DNA from: an uncultured Caulobacterales bacterium
GTDB lineage: Bacteria > Pseudomonadota > Alphaproteobacteria > Caulobacterales > Caulobacteraceae
Assembly (NCBI GenBank): GCA_903884425.1
Contig: CAISEP010000017.1
Location: 248,001 to 312,000 of the forward strand
Reading direction: 5' to 3'
DNA: 64,000 nt
Program-made: the position numbers and the translations under genes
Notes under the pieces: model-generated
The model's database searches: none
Told to the model about the DNA's origin: nothing
What the model saw: the letters and a program-made list of their open reading frames with translations, nothing else
Shown here: in pieces, positions 17,986 to 26,755 of the stretch
Position numbering within the stretch: the stretch's first letter is position 1
Layout: each line of letters starts with the position of its first letter

Positions 17986-19121
17986 GCGGCCCACAGGGGG
18001 GCGCAGTCCACCACCCGCCCCTCATCCATGGCCCGGTCGATGGCCATCACCGTCAGGCCCGCCAGCAGGGAGTCCGCAGGCGTCACCGGAAAGGGCGCGC
18101 CGGTCTCCAACGTGGCCTTCAGGTCCCGGGCCATGGCCTGGTCGGCCCCGTTGTGGTTGTCGGCGGTCAGGTGGCCGAACTCCATCTTCTCCGGCCGTCC
18201 GGTGGCCAGGGTCCGGCGGAAGGTCAGCCGGTTGCGCACCAGATCGGCCACCAGGGTCCCCTGCGTCCCCGCCAGGTACCAGCGGCGCTCCTGCAGGGCC
18301 ACGTGGCTGTTGGCGTGGAAGGACAGGCGCAGGCCGTTCCCGTACTCCACCATCGCCGTCTGGTGATCGGTCACGTCCATGTCGGAGTGGAAGGCGTCAT
18401 TGGCCCCGGCCCAGCCGGCGTCATATCCGGCATAGGCGGCGCGCCCGTCATCATAGGTCCGGGACCGTCCCGCCTCCTCCGGCGTGAAGATCGACCGGCC
18501 GCCGAAGCTCGCCACCCGGGCGGGGCGCGCCCCGGCCAGCCGGTTGAAGATGTCGAAGTCGTGGCAGACCTTGTCCAGCAGGTAGGAGCCGCCCCAGTCC
18601 TTCCGCCGCCGCCAGTTGCGGGCGAGATAGGCCCCGTGCTCCGGATGCAGATGCTCGGTGGCGTCGATGGAGACGAGCCGCCCCAGCTGCCCCTCGTCCA
18701 CCCGGCGGATCACCTCCCGCACGATGGGCATGGAGCGCATGACCAGCCCCACGAACACCGGCGGCGTCTCCGTTCGGGCAAGCTTCGCCGCCAGTTCGAA
18801 GCTCTCCGCCTCCGTCCGGACGATGGGCTTTTCGGTGAACACCGGACAGCCCAGGGTCAGGGCGAAGTCCAGGTGCCGCAGGTGCAGGTGGTTGGGGGAG
18901 CCGATCATCACCAGATCGAAGGGGCCTTTCGCGGCGAGATCCGATTCCGACCCGCAGGCGATGCCCATTCCCACCCCGGCCTCGGCCAGAATCGGCTGGC
19001 CCACGGGGGCGGGGTCGAGATGCGCCGCCACCTCGAACCGCCAGCCCTCGTCGCGCATGGCCAGCAGCACATGGGCGATCCGCTGGCCCAGGCCGATGAC
19101 GCCGATCCGGTAGGTCTTCAT
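17955..19121 (-). CDS. Gfo/Idh/MocA family sugar oxidoreductase
   Basis: NAD(P)-dependent oxidoreductase of 388 residues. The N-terminal Rossmann fold begins RIGVIGLGQRIAHV; GSPNHLHLRHLDFAL and VFTEKPIV supply the conserved EKP lysine; and DKVCHDFDIFNRL holds the catalytic Asp/His region. The C-terminal domain is the usual alpha/beta dimerisation domain. Substrates are sugars, inositols or their derivatives. The start at 19121 (MKTYRIG) is preferred because GGAG lies 10 bases upstream; an in-frame ATG at 19139 would add six residues. It overlaps the LmbE-type gene by 31 bp at the 3' end and is divergent from the acyl-CoA dehydrogenase operon. Confidence 0.9.
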   Translation of the reverse strand: MKTYRIGVIGLGQRIAHVLLAMRDEGWRFEVAAHLDPAPVGQPILAEAGVGMGIACGSESDLAAKGPFDLVMIGSPNHLHLRHLDFALTLGCPVFTEKPIVRTEAESFELAAKLARTETPPVFVGLVMRSMPIVREVIRRVDEGQLGRLVSIDATEHLHPEHGAYLARNWRRRKDWGGSYLLDKVCHDFDIFNRLAGARPARVASFGGRSIFTPEEAGRSRTYDDGRAAYAGYDAGWAGANDAFHSDMDVTDHQTAMVEYGNGLRLSFHANSHVALQERRWYLAGTQGTLVADLVRNRLTFRRTLATGRPEKMEFGHLTADNHNGADQAMARDLKATLETGAPFPVTPADSLLAGLTVMAIDRAMDEGRVVDCAPLWAAYDAAASGNG

Positions 19122-19171
19122 GGGGCGCGCTCCATTCATGCCGTGCCGCGCAGGTTGCCCCTGCGTCGGCC

Positions 19172-19200
19172 TTGACACCATCCCCCTGCCCGAGTGTGCT
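19172..19200 (+). promoter_or_regulatory. Candidate sigma-70-type promoter of the acyl-CoA operon
   Basis: TTGACA at 19172-19177, a 17-bp spacer, then TGTGCT at 19195-19200, placed 26 bp upstream of the start at 19226. The -35 is a perfect consensus; the -10 is weak, as is common in GC-rich alphaproteobacteria. It lies in the 104-bp divergent gap shared with the Gfo/Idh/MocA gene. Confidence 0.4.
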
Positions 19201-19225
19201 CGACGCAACAAGAAGGATGTTCGGG

Positions 19226-20428
19226 ATGGATCTGGCCTATGACGCGACCTACACGGCGTTCCGTGACGAGGTCCGCGACTTTCTCCGCACCCACCGGGAC
19301 CGGGTCCCTAAGCGCACCGGCCACCGCCCCACGGACGAGCAGATCGCCTGGCAGACCCTGCTGATCGAGCATGGCTATGCCGCCCGCACCATCCCCAAGC
19401 AGTACGGCGGCCACGGGGCAGCGCCGGACATCCTGAAGTCCCGCATCATCGCCGAGGTGTTCGCCGAGGAAGGCGCGCCGGGAAGCCTGGCCAACCAGGG
19501 CATCTCCATGCTGGTCCCCACCCTGCTGGAGCTGGGCACCGAGGAGCAGAAGACCACCCTGATCCCCCCGACCCTGCGGGGCGAACTGGTCTGGTGCCAG
19601 GGCTATTCCGAGCCGGGGGCGGGCTCCGACCTGGCCTCCCTGAAGACCCGTGGCGAGGATGACGGGGAGAACTTCGTCATCAACGGCCAGAAGATCTGGA
19701 CCTCCACGGCGCATGCGGCGGACATGATCTTCTGCCTGGTCCGCACCGAGCCGGATGCGCCCAAGCACGAGGGGATCAGCTACCTGATCTTCTCCATGAA
19801 GACGCCTGGGATCGAGGTGCGCCCCCTGCTGACCATGACCGGGGCGGCGGAGTTCAACGAGGTGTTCTTCACCGACGTGAAGGTGCCCAAGACCCAGATC
19901 GTCGGCGCCCGGGGACAGGGCTGGTTCGTGGCCAATGCGACGCTGAAGCACGAGCGCGGCATGCTGGGCGACCCCAATGCCGCCCATGCCCGGCTGCAGG
20001 CCATCATCGAGATCCTGAAGACCGAGACCCTGGACGGCCAGCGGCTGATGGACCACCCCCTCTATCTCGACCGGCTGATGCAGCTGCAGGCCCGGGTGAT
20101 CGCCATGCAGGCCAACGGCCTTCGCCTGCTCACCGCCGCCCAGCGGAAGGAAGCGCCGGGCATGGCGGGCCTGATCGTCAAGCTGCAGGGCTGCGAGCTG
20201 AACCACCAGCTGGCGGCGCTGGCCATCGACGCCCTGGGCGAGCTGGGCGTGCTCTATCACGGCAGTCCGCACCAGCGGGCCGGCGGGGTCTGGCAGCATC
20301 GCTACATGTTCGACCTCGGCCTGATCATCGGCGGCGGCACCGCCCAGATCCAGAAGAACATCATTGCCGAGCGGGGGCTGGGCATGCCCCGGGAACCCAA
20401 GCTGGCCCCGAAGTCGGCCAAGGCCTGA
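19226..20428 (+). CDS. Acyl-CoA dehydrogenase, subunit 1 of an adjacent pair
   Basis: FAD-dependent dehydrogenase of 400 residues that introduces an alpha-beta double bond in an acyl-CoA. Segments typical of the family are WCQGYSEPGAGSDLASLKTR, DGENFVINGQKIWTS, and near the C-terminus GGGTAQIQKNIIAERGLG. The start at 19226 (MDLAYDA) is chosen because GAAGGA lies 8 bases upstream; an ATG at 19217 falls on that ribosome-binding site. A second, shorter acyl-CoA dehydrogenase follows after 13 bp. Such adjacent unlike pairs often form heteromeric enzymes in steroid, terpenoid or branched-acid degradation, so the true enzyme may be an alpha2-beta2 complex. Confidence 0.93.
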   Translation: MDLAYDATYTAFRDEVRDFLRTHRDRVPKRTGHRPTDEQIAWQTLLIEHGYAARTIPKQYGGHGAAPDILKSRIIAEVFAEEGAPGSLANQGISMLVPTLLELGTEEQKTTLIPPTLRGELVWCQGYSEPGAGSDLASLKTRGEDDGENFVINGQKIWTSTAHAADMIFCLVRTEPDAPKHEGISYLIFSMKTPGIEVRPLLTMTGAAEFNEVFFTDVKVPKTQIVGARGQGWFVANATLKHERGMLGDPNAAHARLQAIIEILKTETLDGQRLMDHPLYLDRLMQLQARVIAMQANGLRLLTAAQRKEAPGMAGLIVKLQGCELNHQLAALAIDALGELGVLYHGSPHQRAGGVWQHRYMFDLGLIIGGGTAQIQKNIIAERGLGMPREPKLAPKSAKA

Positions 20429-20441
20429 GGGAGAGACGACC

Positions 20442-21533
20442 ATGGATTTCGCCCTCTCCCCCGACCAGATCGCCATGCAGGACAGCCTGGACCGCACGCT
20501 GGAGCGGGTGGCCCCCCTCGACCGCGTGCGCCAGATCGCCGCCCAGGACCTGCCCACCGCCCCCGAAGTGCGCGCCGCCCTGGCCGAGCTGGGGGCCCCC
20601 GCCGTGCTGGTGCCAGAGGCCCACGGAGGCCTGGGGCTCGGCGTGCTGGACGCGGCCCTGTTGTCGGAGACGCTGGGTCGCCACACGGCCTGCGCGCCCT
20701 TCGTCGGTCCGTGCCTCGCCGCGCTCGCCCTCGACCTCTGCGGGTCGGAGGGGCAGAAGGCCGTCTGGCTGCCCCTGATCGCCTCGGGGGAGGCGAGCTT
20801 CGGCGTGGCGATCTCCGAACCCGCCAGCGGCGCGCGGATGGCCGCAGGCGTGCGGGCGGAGAACGGCCGCCTGTCCGGCCAGGCCCTGTTCGTCATCGAC
20901 TTTGCCCAAGCGGCGGCCTTCATTGTCGCCGACGTGGCGGGAGGGCTGCATCTGGTGGCCGCCGACGCGCCGGGCCTGACCCGCACCGCGCTCACCACCA
21001 TCGACCGCACCCGCTCCGTCGGCGAACTGGTGTTCGGGGATGTGGCGGCGGAGCCCCTGCCCGACCGGGACAGCCGCGCGGCGATCGCCCGGATGCGGGA
21101 CGTGGGCCGGGTGCTGCTGGCCGCCGACACCCTGGGCGCCGCCCAGCGGATGCTGGAGCGGGCCGTGGCCTATGCGGCGGAGCGCCAGCAGTTCGGCCGG
21201 GTGATCGGCTCCTTCCAGGCGGTGAAGCACCTGTGCGCGGAGATGGCGGCGGAGCTGGAGCCCGCCCGGGCGCTGGTCTGGTACGCCGCCTACGCCCAGG
21301 ACGCCCTTCCGGCGGAGGCGACCCTCACCGCCGCCCATGCCAAGGCGCATCTGGGCGAGGTGGGCCGCTTCGTCGCCCGCACGGCGACGGAGGTGTTCGG
21401 CGGCATCGGCATCACCGACCTCCTGGGCCTGCACTATACCTTCAAGCGCATCGGGCTCGACCGGCAACTGCTCGGGGCGCCGGAGCGGGCGCGGCGGGAC
21501 GCAGCCGTCGCCCAGGGCTTCATCGACGCGTGA
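20442..21533 (+). CDS. Acyl-CoA dehydrogenase, subunit 2 of an adjacent pair
   Basis: Protein of 363 residues with acyl-CoA dehydrogenase architecture: an N-terminal helical part starting MDFALSPDQIAMQDSL, a compact middle domain with SFGVAISEPASG, and C-terminal helices with YAAERQQFGRVIGSFQAVKH and TATEVFGGIGITDLLGLHY. It is shorter and more divergent than its partner, typical of the second subunit of heteromeric dehydrogenases. GGGAGAG precedes the ATG at 20442, 13 bp after the upstream stop, so the two are translated from one transcript. Whether this subunit keeps a functional FAD site cannot be judged by eye. Confidence 0.91.
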   Translation: MDFALSPDQIAMQDSLDRTLERVAPLDRVRQIAAQDLPTAPEVRAALAELGAPAVLVPEAHGGLGLGVLDAALLSETLGRHTACAPFVGPCLAALALDLCGSEGQKAVWLPLIASGEASFGVAISEPASGARMAAGVRAENGRLSGQALFVIDFAQAAAFIVADVAGGLHLVAADAPGLTRTALTTIDRTRSVGELVFGDVAAEPLPDRDSRAAIARMRDVGRVLLAADTLGAAQRMLERAVAYAAERQQFGRVIGSFQAVKHLCAEMAAELEPARALVWYAAYAQDALPAEATLTAAHAKAHLGEVGRFVARTATEVFGGIGITDLLGLHYTFKRIGLDRQLLGAPERARRDAAVAQGFIDA

Positions 21534-21636
21534 TGGCATTTGTCAGGGCCGCGCGGCTCTGATCATATGCTGTCCAGAAAATACGGTGACCGGCTCGAAC
21601 CGGATTGCTGAATAAGACCACAGGGAGTGACACGGC

Positions 21637-23244
21637 ATGGTTCTCTGGAACTACGGCGACATACTGGACGGCATTTCCACGGTCGTGCCCCCGGAGGCCC
21701 CCGCCTATATCCACGGGGACCGGGTCATCAACTGGGGGGATGCGACGACGCGCTCCAACCGCCTTGCCCGGGCGATCCTGGCCCGCGGGGCCGAGCCCGG
21801 CGACAAGGTCGCCTTCTACATGCACAACCGGCCGGAGTACTGCGAGACGCTGGCCGCCTGCTTCAAGGCGCGGCAGGTGCATGTGAACGTGAACTACCGC
21901 TACACCCCCGACGAGGTGTTCTACATCTTCGACAATTCCGATGCGAAGACAGTGGTTTACGGGAGGGAGTTCCGGGACAACATCAACGCCATCCGCGACC
22001 GGCTGACCAAGGTCACCACCTTCATCGAGGTGGGCGAGGGCTGCGACTTCGCCGAGAGCTTCGAGGCGATCTGCACCACCGGCGACGGTAGCCCGCTGGA
22101 CATCCAGCGCAGCCCCGACGACATGATGTTCATCTATACCGGTGGCACCACCGGCATGCCCAAGGGCGTGATGTGGACCCAGAACGACCTGCGGCAGATC
22201 ACCATCCTGTCCGCCCAGGCGCTGGGCCCCGTGCCGCTGACCATGGAGGAGCTGCTGGCAGCGGTCCGTGCCGCGGGCCCGCCGCCACCCAGCGTCATCG
22301 CCCCGCCCCTGATGCACGGCACCGGCCTGCTCACCGCCATCGGTGCCATGCTGGCCGGCGGCGCGGTGATCACCCTGCCCAGCCTGCACTTCAGCGCCGA
22401 GGAGATGCTGGACACCATCGACCGCTGGAAGCCCGGCAGCCTGACCATCGTCGGCGACCCCTTCGCCCGGCCCATCGCCGAGGCGCTGGAGCGGGAACCC
22501 GGCCGCTGGGACGTGTCCACCGTGGCCCGCGTCACCTCCTCCGGCGTGATGTGGAGCCTGGAGGTGAAGCGCACCCTTCTGAAGCACATGCCCCAGGCCA
22601 TTCTGGGCGATGCCTTCTCCTCGTCGGAGGCGCTGGGCCTCGGCACCTCGCTGATGACCGCGGCGGGGGAGATCCAGACCGCCAAGTTCGCCCTGGGGGA
22701 ACGGGCCCGGGTGTTCGACGAGAACGACCAGCCGGTCCTGCCCGGCTCCGGCGTCAAGGGCGTGGTGGCCGTCGGCCCGCCGGGCCCCGTCGGCTACTAC
22801 AAGGACCCGGAAAAGACCGCCCGGACCTTCCGGATGATCAACGGGGTCCGCTACTCCATCCCCGGCGACTGGTGCCTGGTGGAGCCGGATGGCTCCCTCA
22901 CCCTGCTGGGGCGCGGCTCGGCCTGCATCAACACCGCCGGCGAGAAGGTCTTCCCCGAGGAGGTGGAGGAGGCGCTGAAGACCCACCCCTCCGTGGCCGA
23001 CGCCCTGGTGGTGGGCCTGCCTGATCCCAAGTGGGGCCAGTCGGTGACCGGCGTCGTGCACCTGCACCCCGGCCACACCCTGGACGAGGGCGCGCTGGTG
23101 CATCACGTGCGCCAGCACCTGGCCCCCTACAAGTCGCCCAAGCGGATCGTCACGGGGGAGGTCAATCTGCGGGCCCCCAACGGCAAGGCGGACTACAAGT
23201 CCGCCACGGACTTCGCCAAGGCGGTGCTGGGCCATCCGGCCTGA
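21637..23244 (+). CDS. Acyl-CoA synthetase (AMP-forming, FadD-like)
   Basis: Adenylate-forming acyl-CoA ligase of 535 residues that activates a carboxylic acid with ATP and CoA. The P-loop-like motif is YTGGTTGMPKG, followed by VMWTQNDL; the C-terminal domain has DWCLVEPDGSLTLLGRG and the AEKVFPEEVEEAL-type hinge (GEKVFPEEVE), and a terminal lysine region NGKADYK for adenylation. GGGAG lies upstream of the ATG. It is third in the run after the two acyl-CoA dehydrogenases (103-bp gap) and should supply their CoA thioester. The acid is unknown; long-chain, steroid side-chain and terpenoid acids are all possible. Confidence 0.93.
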   Translation: MVLWNYGDILDGISTVVPPEAPAYIHGDRVINWGDATTRSNRLARAILARGAEPGDKVAFYMHNRPEYCETLAACFKARQVHVNVNYRYTPDEVFYIFDNSDAKTVVYGREFRDNINAIRDRLTKVTTFIEVGEGCDFAESFEAICTTGDGSPLDIQRSPDDMMFIYTGGTTGMPKGVMWTQNDLRQITILSAQALGPVPLTMEELLAAVRAAGPPPPSVIAPPLMHGTGLLTAIGAMLAGGAVITLPSLHFSAEEMLDTIDRWKPGSLTIVGDPFARPIAEALEREPGRWDVSTVARVTSSGVMWSLEVKRTLLKHMPQAILGDAFSSSEALGLGTSLMTAAGEIQTAKFALGERARVFDENDQPVLPGSGVKGVVAVGPPGPVGYYKDPEKTARTFRMINGVRYSIPGDWCLVEPDGSLTLLGRGSACINTAGEKVFPEEVEEALKTHPSVADALVVGLPDPKWGQSVTGVVHLHPGHTLDEGALVHHVRQHLAPYKSPKRIVTGEVNLRAPNGKADYKSATDFAKAVLGHPA

Positions 23245-23289
23245 TCCTAAAAGTCTTCAACAAACACAAGCTCTAGACAGGACACCCTC

Positions 23290-24189
23290 ATGCCCCGCAT
23301 CAAGGCCAACGGGATCGAGCTGGAATATGTGATCGACGGGGTGCCGGACGCCCGGCCGCTGCTGGCGATCATGGGACTGGGGGCGCAGCTGATCCGCTGG
23401 CCCCAGACCTTCGTCGACCGGCTGGCCGCCCGGAGCTTCCGGGTGATCCGCTTCGACAACCGCGACATCGGCCTGTCGGAGAAGATCGAGTCGGCGGGAC
23501 GTCCGGACCTGCCCGCCATCATGGCCGCCCGCGCCGCCGGGCAGACGCCGCCGGTGGCCTATACCCTGGACGACATGGCCAAGGACGCGGTGGGCCTGCT
23601 GGATGCCCTGGGAATCGACAAGGCCCACATCGTCGGGGCCTCCATGGGGGGCATGATCGCCCAGCTGGTGGCGGCGGACCATCCGCACAAGACGCTCAGC
23701 CTCACCTCCATCTTCTCCACCACCGGCCATCCGGACCTGCCCCCGGCCACGCCGGAGGCCATGGCCCGCCTGACCCTGCCGGCCCCCGACCCCCGCACGG
23801 ACCTGGAGGCCTATGTGGCCCATTCCATCGCCAGTTCCCGGGTCATGGGCTCCCCCGGCTATCCGGCTTCGGACGAGAAGCTGCGGGCCGAGACCATCGC
23901 CACGGTGGAGCGGAGCTACTATCCCGTGGGCTTTGCCCGGCAGTATGCGGCCATCGTCGCCTCGGGCAACCGGCGGGAGCGGGTGCGCAAGATCACCGCC
24001 CCGACCACGGTGATCCACGGGACCGACGACCCCCTGGTGCCCGTCAGCGGTGGCAAGGACACAGCGGCCAACATCCCCGGCGCGGTGTGGGTGGAGTTTC
24101 CGGGCATGGGCCACGACATCCCCGTGGAACTGTTCGACCCGATCATCGACGCCATCGCCGCCAATGCCGCCCGGGCGGACAAGGCCTGA
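23290..24189 (+). CDS. Alpha/beta-fold hydrolase
   Basis: Protein of 299 residues with the alpha/beta-hydrolase core: RFDNRDIGLSE in the N-terminal part, nucleophile elbow VGASMGGM with Ser118, acid residue in HGTDDPLVP, and catalytic His in GMGHDIP. No signal peptide is present. It lies 45 bp after the acyl-CoA ligase and is probably the last gene of that operon, where an esterase or lactonase releasing the acid substrate would fit. The closest family resemblance is to aclacinomycin-methylesterase/RdmC-like and 3-oxoadipate enol-lactonase-like hydrolases, but the substrate is not determined. Confidence 0.88.
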   Translation: MPRIKANGIELEYVIDGVPDARPLLAIMGLGAQLIRWPQTFVDRLAARSFRVIRFDNRDIGLSEKIESAGRPDLPAIMAARAAGQTPPVAYTLDDMAKDAVGLLDALGIDKAHIVGASMGGMIAQLVAADHPHKTLSLTSIFSTTGHPDLPPATPEAMARLTLPAPDPRTDLEAYVAHSIASSRVMGSPGYPASDEKLRAETIATVERSYYPVGFARQYAAIVASGNRRERVRKITAPTTVIHGTDDPLVPVSGGKDTAANIPGAVWVEFPGMGHDIPVELFDPIIDAIAANAARADKA

Positions 24190-24217
24190 ACTATTTGCGA
24201 CGGAGCGAGGTTCCGGC

Positions 24218-24245
24218 TTGTCGGTGCGGGGCCTATCCGCATAAG
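24218..24245 (+). promoter_or_regulatory. Candidate promoter of the efflux operon
   Basis: TTGTCG (24218-24223) and CATAAG (24240-24245) with a 16-bp spacer match four of six bases at each consensus hexamer, and lie 42 bp upstream of the TolC-family start. Evidence is by eye only. Confidence 0.33.
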
Positions 24246-24287
24246 CAGTAGCCTGTGCCCAGGCATCCACGGTTACGAATCCGCCCC

Positions 24288-25676
24288 ATGGCGTTCCTGA
24301 ATGACCGGTTGAAGTCCCTTACCGTCCTCCTCGTCGGCGTGGCTGCGCTGGCGGGGCTCGCGGCATGTGCGACTTCGCCCCCCCCCTCCCTGGACCAGGC
24401 CGCGGACGAGACCCTGGCCGGGGCCGACCTCGCCCGGCTGGTCGCCCCTGCCGCCGCCCTGCGCCACCCGGTGCTGAAGCCCGTCGTCCTCGACCCGGCC
24501 CGGCCTCTGACCTCCGATGCCGTGGCGGTGCTGGCCGTCCTCGCCAATCCGGACCTGAAGGCCGCCCGGGCCCGGGCGAAGATCGCCGACGCCCAGGTGC
24601 TGACGGCGGGCCTGCTGCCGGACCCCACGATCGGCGGATCGACGGACCTGCGCCTCTCCGGCCCCGATCCGGGCAATGGCTGGGCCGCGCAGATCGGCTA
24701 CGAGCTGACGGCCATCCGGGACCGGGACCTGGCCGTGAAGGGGGCGAAGACCGTGCAGCGGCAGGTGCGCCTCGATCTCGCCTGGCAGGAATGGGCCATG
24801 GCGGAACAGGCCCGGCTGCTGGCCGGACGGGTCCAGGCGACGGAGGGCCTGGCCCTGCTGGCGGAACGGACGCGGCGGGAAACCGCCGGGGCCCTGGCCC
24901 ACGCGGTGCAGGCCGCGGCCCGGGGGGACCTTAAGGCCGACGACGTGACCGCCCGACGCCTCGCGGCCCTGGATGCCGCAGACCGGGCGACCCAGACGGC
25001 CCGGGACCGGGACCAGGCCCGCAGCGATCTGAATGCCCTGCTGGGCCTGCGCCCGGACACGGCCCTGCAGCTGGCCCCGGCCGCGCCCCGGCCCAGCCCC
25101 CTCGATGCCGCGGCCCTGTTCGCCGCTGCCAGGACCCAGCGGCTGGACCTGCGCGCCTTGCGGGCGGGCTATGACAGCCAGAACGTCGCCGTGCGCAAGG
25201 CCGTGCGGGACGCCTTCCCGTCGCTGGCCTTCAGCCTGAACCAGGCCACGGACACGGCCAACAACCGCACCGTCGGCCCGGGCCTCAGCCTGACCCTGCC
25301 CCTGTGGAACCGGAACCGCGGCCCCGTTGCCGAGGCCCGCGCCACCCGGGACGCCCTGCGCGCCGACTATGCCGCCCGGCTGTTCCAGACCCGCAGCGAC
25401 ATCGCCGCCCTGGTGCAGGCCCTGGCCCGGACCGAGGCGCAGCGCGCGCTGACCCTCCGGCAGGTGACGCCCTTGCTGGAAAGCGCCGGGGCCGCCGATG
25501 CCGCCGCCAGCCGGGGGGACCTGTCCCGGTCCGCCGCCGAGGCCATCCGGCAGTCGGCCCGGGACAAGCAGGCGGCCCTCATCGCCCTCGACCAGTCGCT
25601 GGTGGAGCTGACCGTCGGCCTGGAACTCGCCACCGGTGCCCCCCTTCCCTCCAAGCCTGCGGTTGCAACCCCATGA
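24288..25676 (+). CDS. TolC-family outer-membrane efflux lipoprotein
   Basis: Outer-membrane factor of a tripartite pump, 462 residues. The N-terminus has a lipoprotein signal: a hydrophobic stretch then GLAACATS, with the lipobox L-A-A-C at about residues 33-36. The body has two repeated long alpha-helical halves typical of the TolC/CusC fold, including LANPDLKAARARAKIADAQ and, near the second half, PSLAFSLNQATDTANN with LTLPLWNRNRGPVAEARA. The stop overlaps the adaptor start by 4 bp (ATGA), so the three pump genes are translationally coupled. Expected to form the exit duct for the downstream RND pump. Confidence 0.92.
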   Translation: MAFLNDRLKSLTVLLVGVAALAGLAACATSPPPSLDQAADETLAGADLARLVAPAAALRHPVLKPVVLDPARPLTSDAVAVLAVLANPDLKAARARAKIADAQVLTAGLLPDPTIGGSTDLRLSGPDPGNGWAAQIGYELTAIRDRDLAVKGAKTVQRQVRLDLAWQEWAMAEQARLLAGRVQATEGLALLAERTRRETAGALAHAVQAAARGDLKADDVTARRLAALDAADRATQTARDRDQARSDLNALLGLRPDTALQLAPAAPRPSPLDAAALFAAARTQRLDLRALRAGYDSQNVAVRKAVRDAFPSLAFSLNQATDTANNRTVGPGLSLTLPLWNRNRGPVAEARATRDALRADYAARLFQTRSDIAALVQALARTEAQRALTLRQVTPLLESAGAADAAASRGDLSRSAAEAIRQSARDKQAALIALDQSLVELTVGLELATGAPLPSKPAVATP

Positions 25677-26755
25677 CGGCCCGCCTCATGATCCCAGCGC
25701 GCGCTGCGCTCCTCGCCGCCAGCCTGGCGGGTCTGGTCGCCTGCTCCGGGCCCGAAAAGGCCGACGAGGCCGCCAAGCCCGTGGCTCTGGTCACCACCGC
25801 CGTGCTGCAGCGCGCCCGGCTGGACGAGACCCTGACCGCCTTCGGGGCGGTGGAGGTGGCACCGTCGGGGGAACGCTCCCTGACCGCGGCGACCGAGGCA
25901 ACGGTGGACGCCGTGCTGGTCTCCCCCGGGACCGAGGTGACCCAGGGCCAGCCCCTGGTGCGGCTGAAGCCCTCCCCGCAGGCGGAGCTCGACCTGAAGA
26001 AGGCGGCCAGCGACCTCGACGTGGCGGACCGGGCCCTGAAGCGCGTCCTGCGCCTGCGCGCCACCGGCCTTGCCGGCGACGGGGATGTGGAGACCGCCCG
26101 GGCCGCCCGGATCACCGCGGCGGCGACCCATGCCTCCCTGCAGCAGCGCGCCGCCGCCCAGAGGGAGCTGCGGGCCCCTGCGGCCGGGGTGGTGGAAAGC
26201 CTCACCGTCGCCCCCGGCGACCAGCTGGCCCAGGGGGCCGCACTCGGCCGGATCGGCGATCTGGGCGCCCTGCGGGTCCGGCTGGGCCTCGATGGCGCGG
26301 ACGTGCGCAAGGTCCGCCCCGGCGCGGTGGTGCACCTGTCGGGTCTCAACGGTGATGCCCTGGGCGAGGGCCGGGTGAGCGCGGTGGAACCGCGGATCGA
26401 CCCGCAGACCCGTCTGGCCTCGGTGCTCGTCACCCTGAAGGGACACCTGACCCCCGGCCAGCCCCTGAAGGGCGAGATCGCCCTGACCGCGGCCGACGGC
26501 CCCGCCGCCCCCCGGGCCGCGGTGGTCTATGAGGCCGACGGGGCCAGCCTGTTCGTGGTGCAGAAGGGCGTGGCCCACAAGCGCGCCGTGAAGCTGGGAC
26601 CGGAACAGGCGGACCGGATCGCCATCCTCGAGGGCGTGAAGGCAGGCGAGACCGTGGTGGTGGACGGGGCCGCCGTGCTCGAGGACGGCATGGCCGTGCG
26701 GGAAGGCGCGGCCCCCGCCGCCGACAAGGCTGACGGAAAGCCGGACCAGCCATGA
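25673..26755 (+). CDS. RND efflux periplasmic adaptor (membrane fusion protein)
   Basis: Adaptor of 360 residues linking the inner-membrane pump to the outer-membrane factor. It has a lipoprotein-like signal (SLAGLVACSGPE; the cysteine after L-V-A would be lipidated), then a barrel-sandwich/lipoyl half-motif VDAVLVSPGTEVTQGQPLVRL, an alpha-helical hairpin, the second lipoyl half ELRAPAAGVVESL, a beta-barrel and a membrane-proximal domain. The start at 25673 overlaps the upstream stop (ATGA); an in-frame ATG at 25688 is a weaker alternative. The stop overlaps the RND start by 4 bp. Substrate specificity is set by the RND subunit. Confidence 0.92.
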   Translation: MTARLMIPARAALLAASLAGLVACSGPEKADEAAKPVALVTTAVLQRARLDETLTAFGAVEVAPSGERSLTAATEATVDAVLVSPGTEVTQGQPLVRLKPSPQAELDLKKAASDLDVADRALKRVLRLRATGLAGDGDVETARAARITAAATHASLQQRAAAQRELRAPAAGVVESLTVAPGDQLAQGAALGRIGDLGALRVRLGLDGADVRKVRPGAVVHLSGLNGDALGEGRVSAVEPRIDPQTRLASVLVTLKGHLTPGQPLKGEIALTAADGPAAPRAAVVYEADGASLFVVQKGVAHKRAVKLGPEQADRIAILEGVKAGETVVVDGAAVLEDGMAVREGAAPAADKADGKPDQP

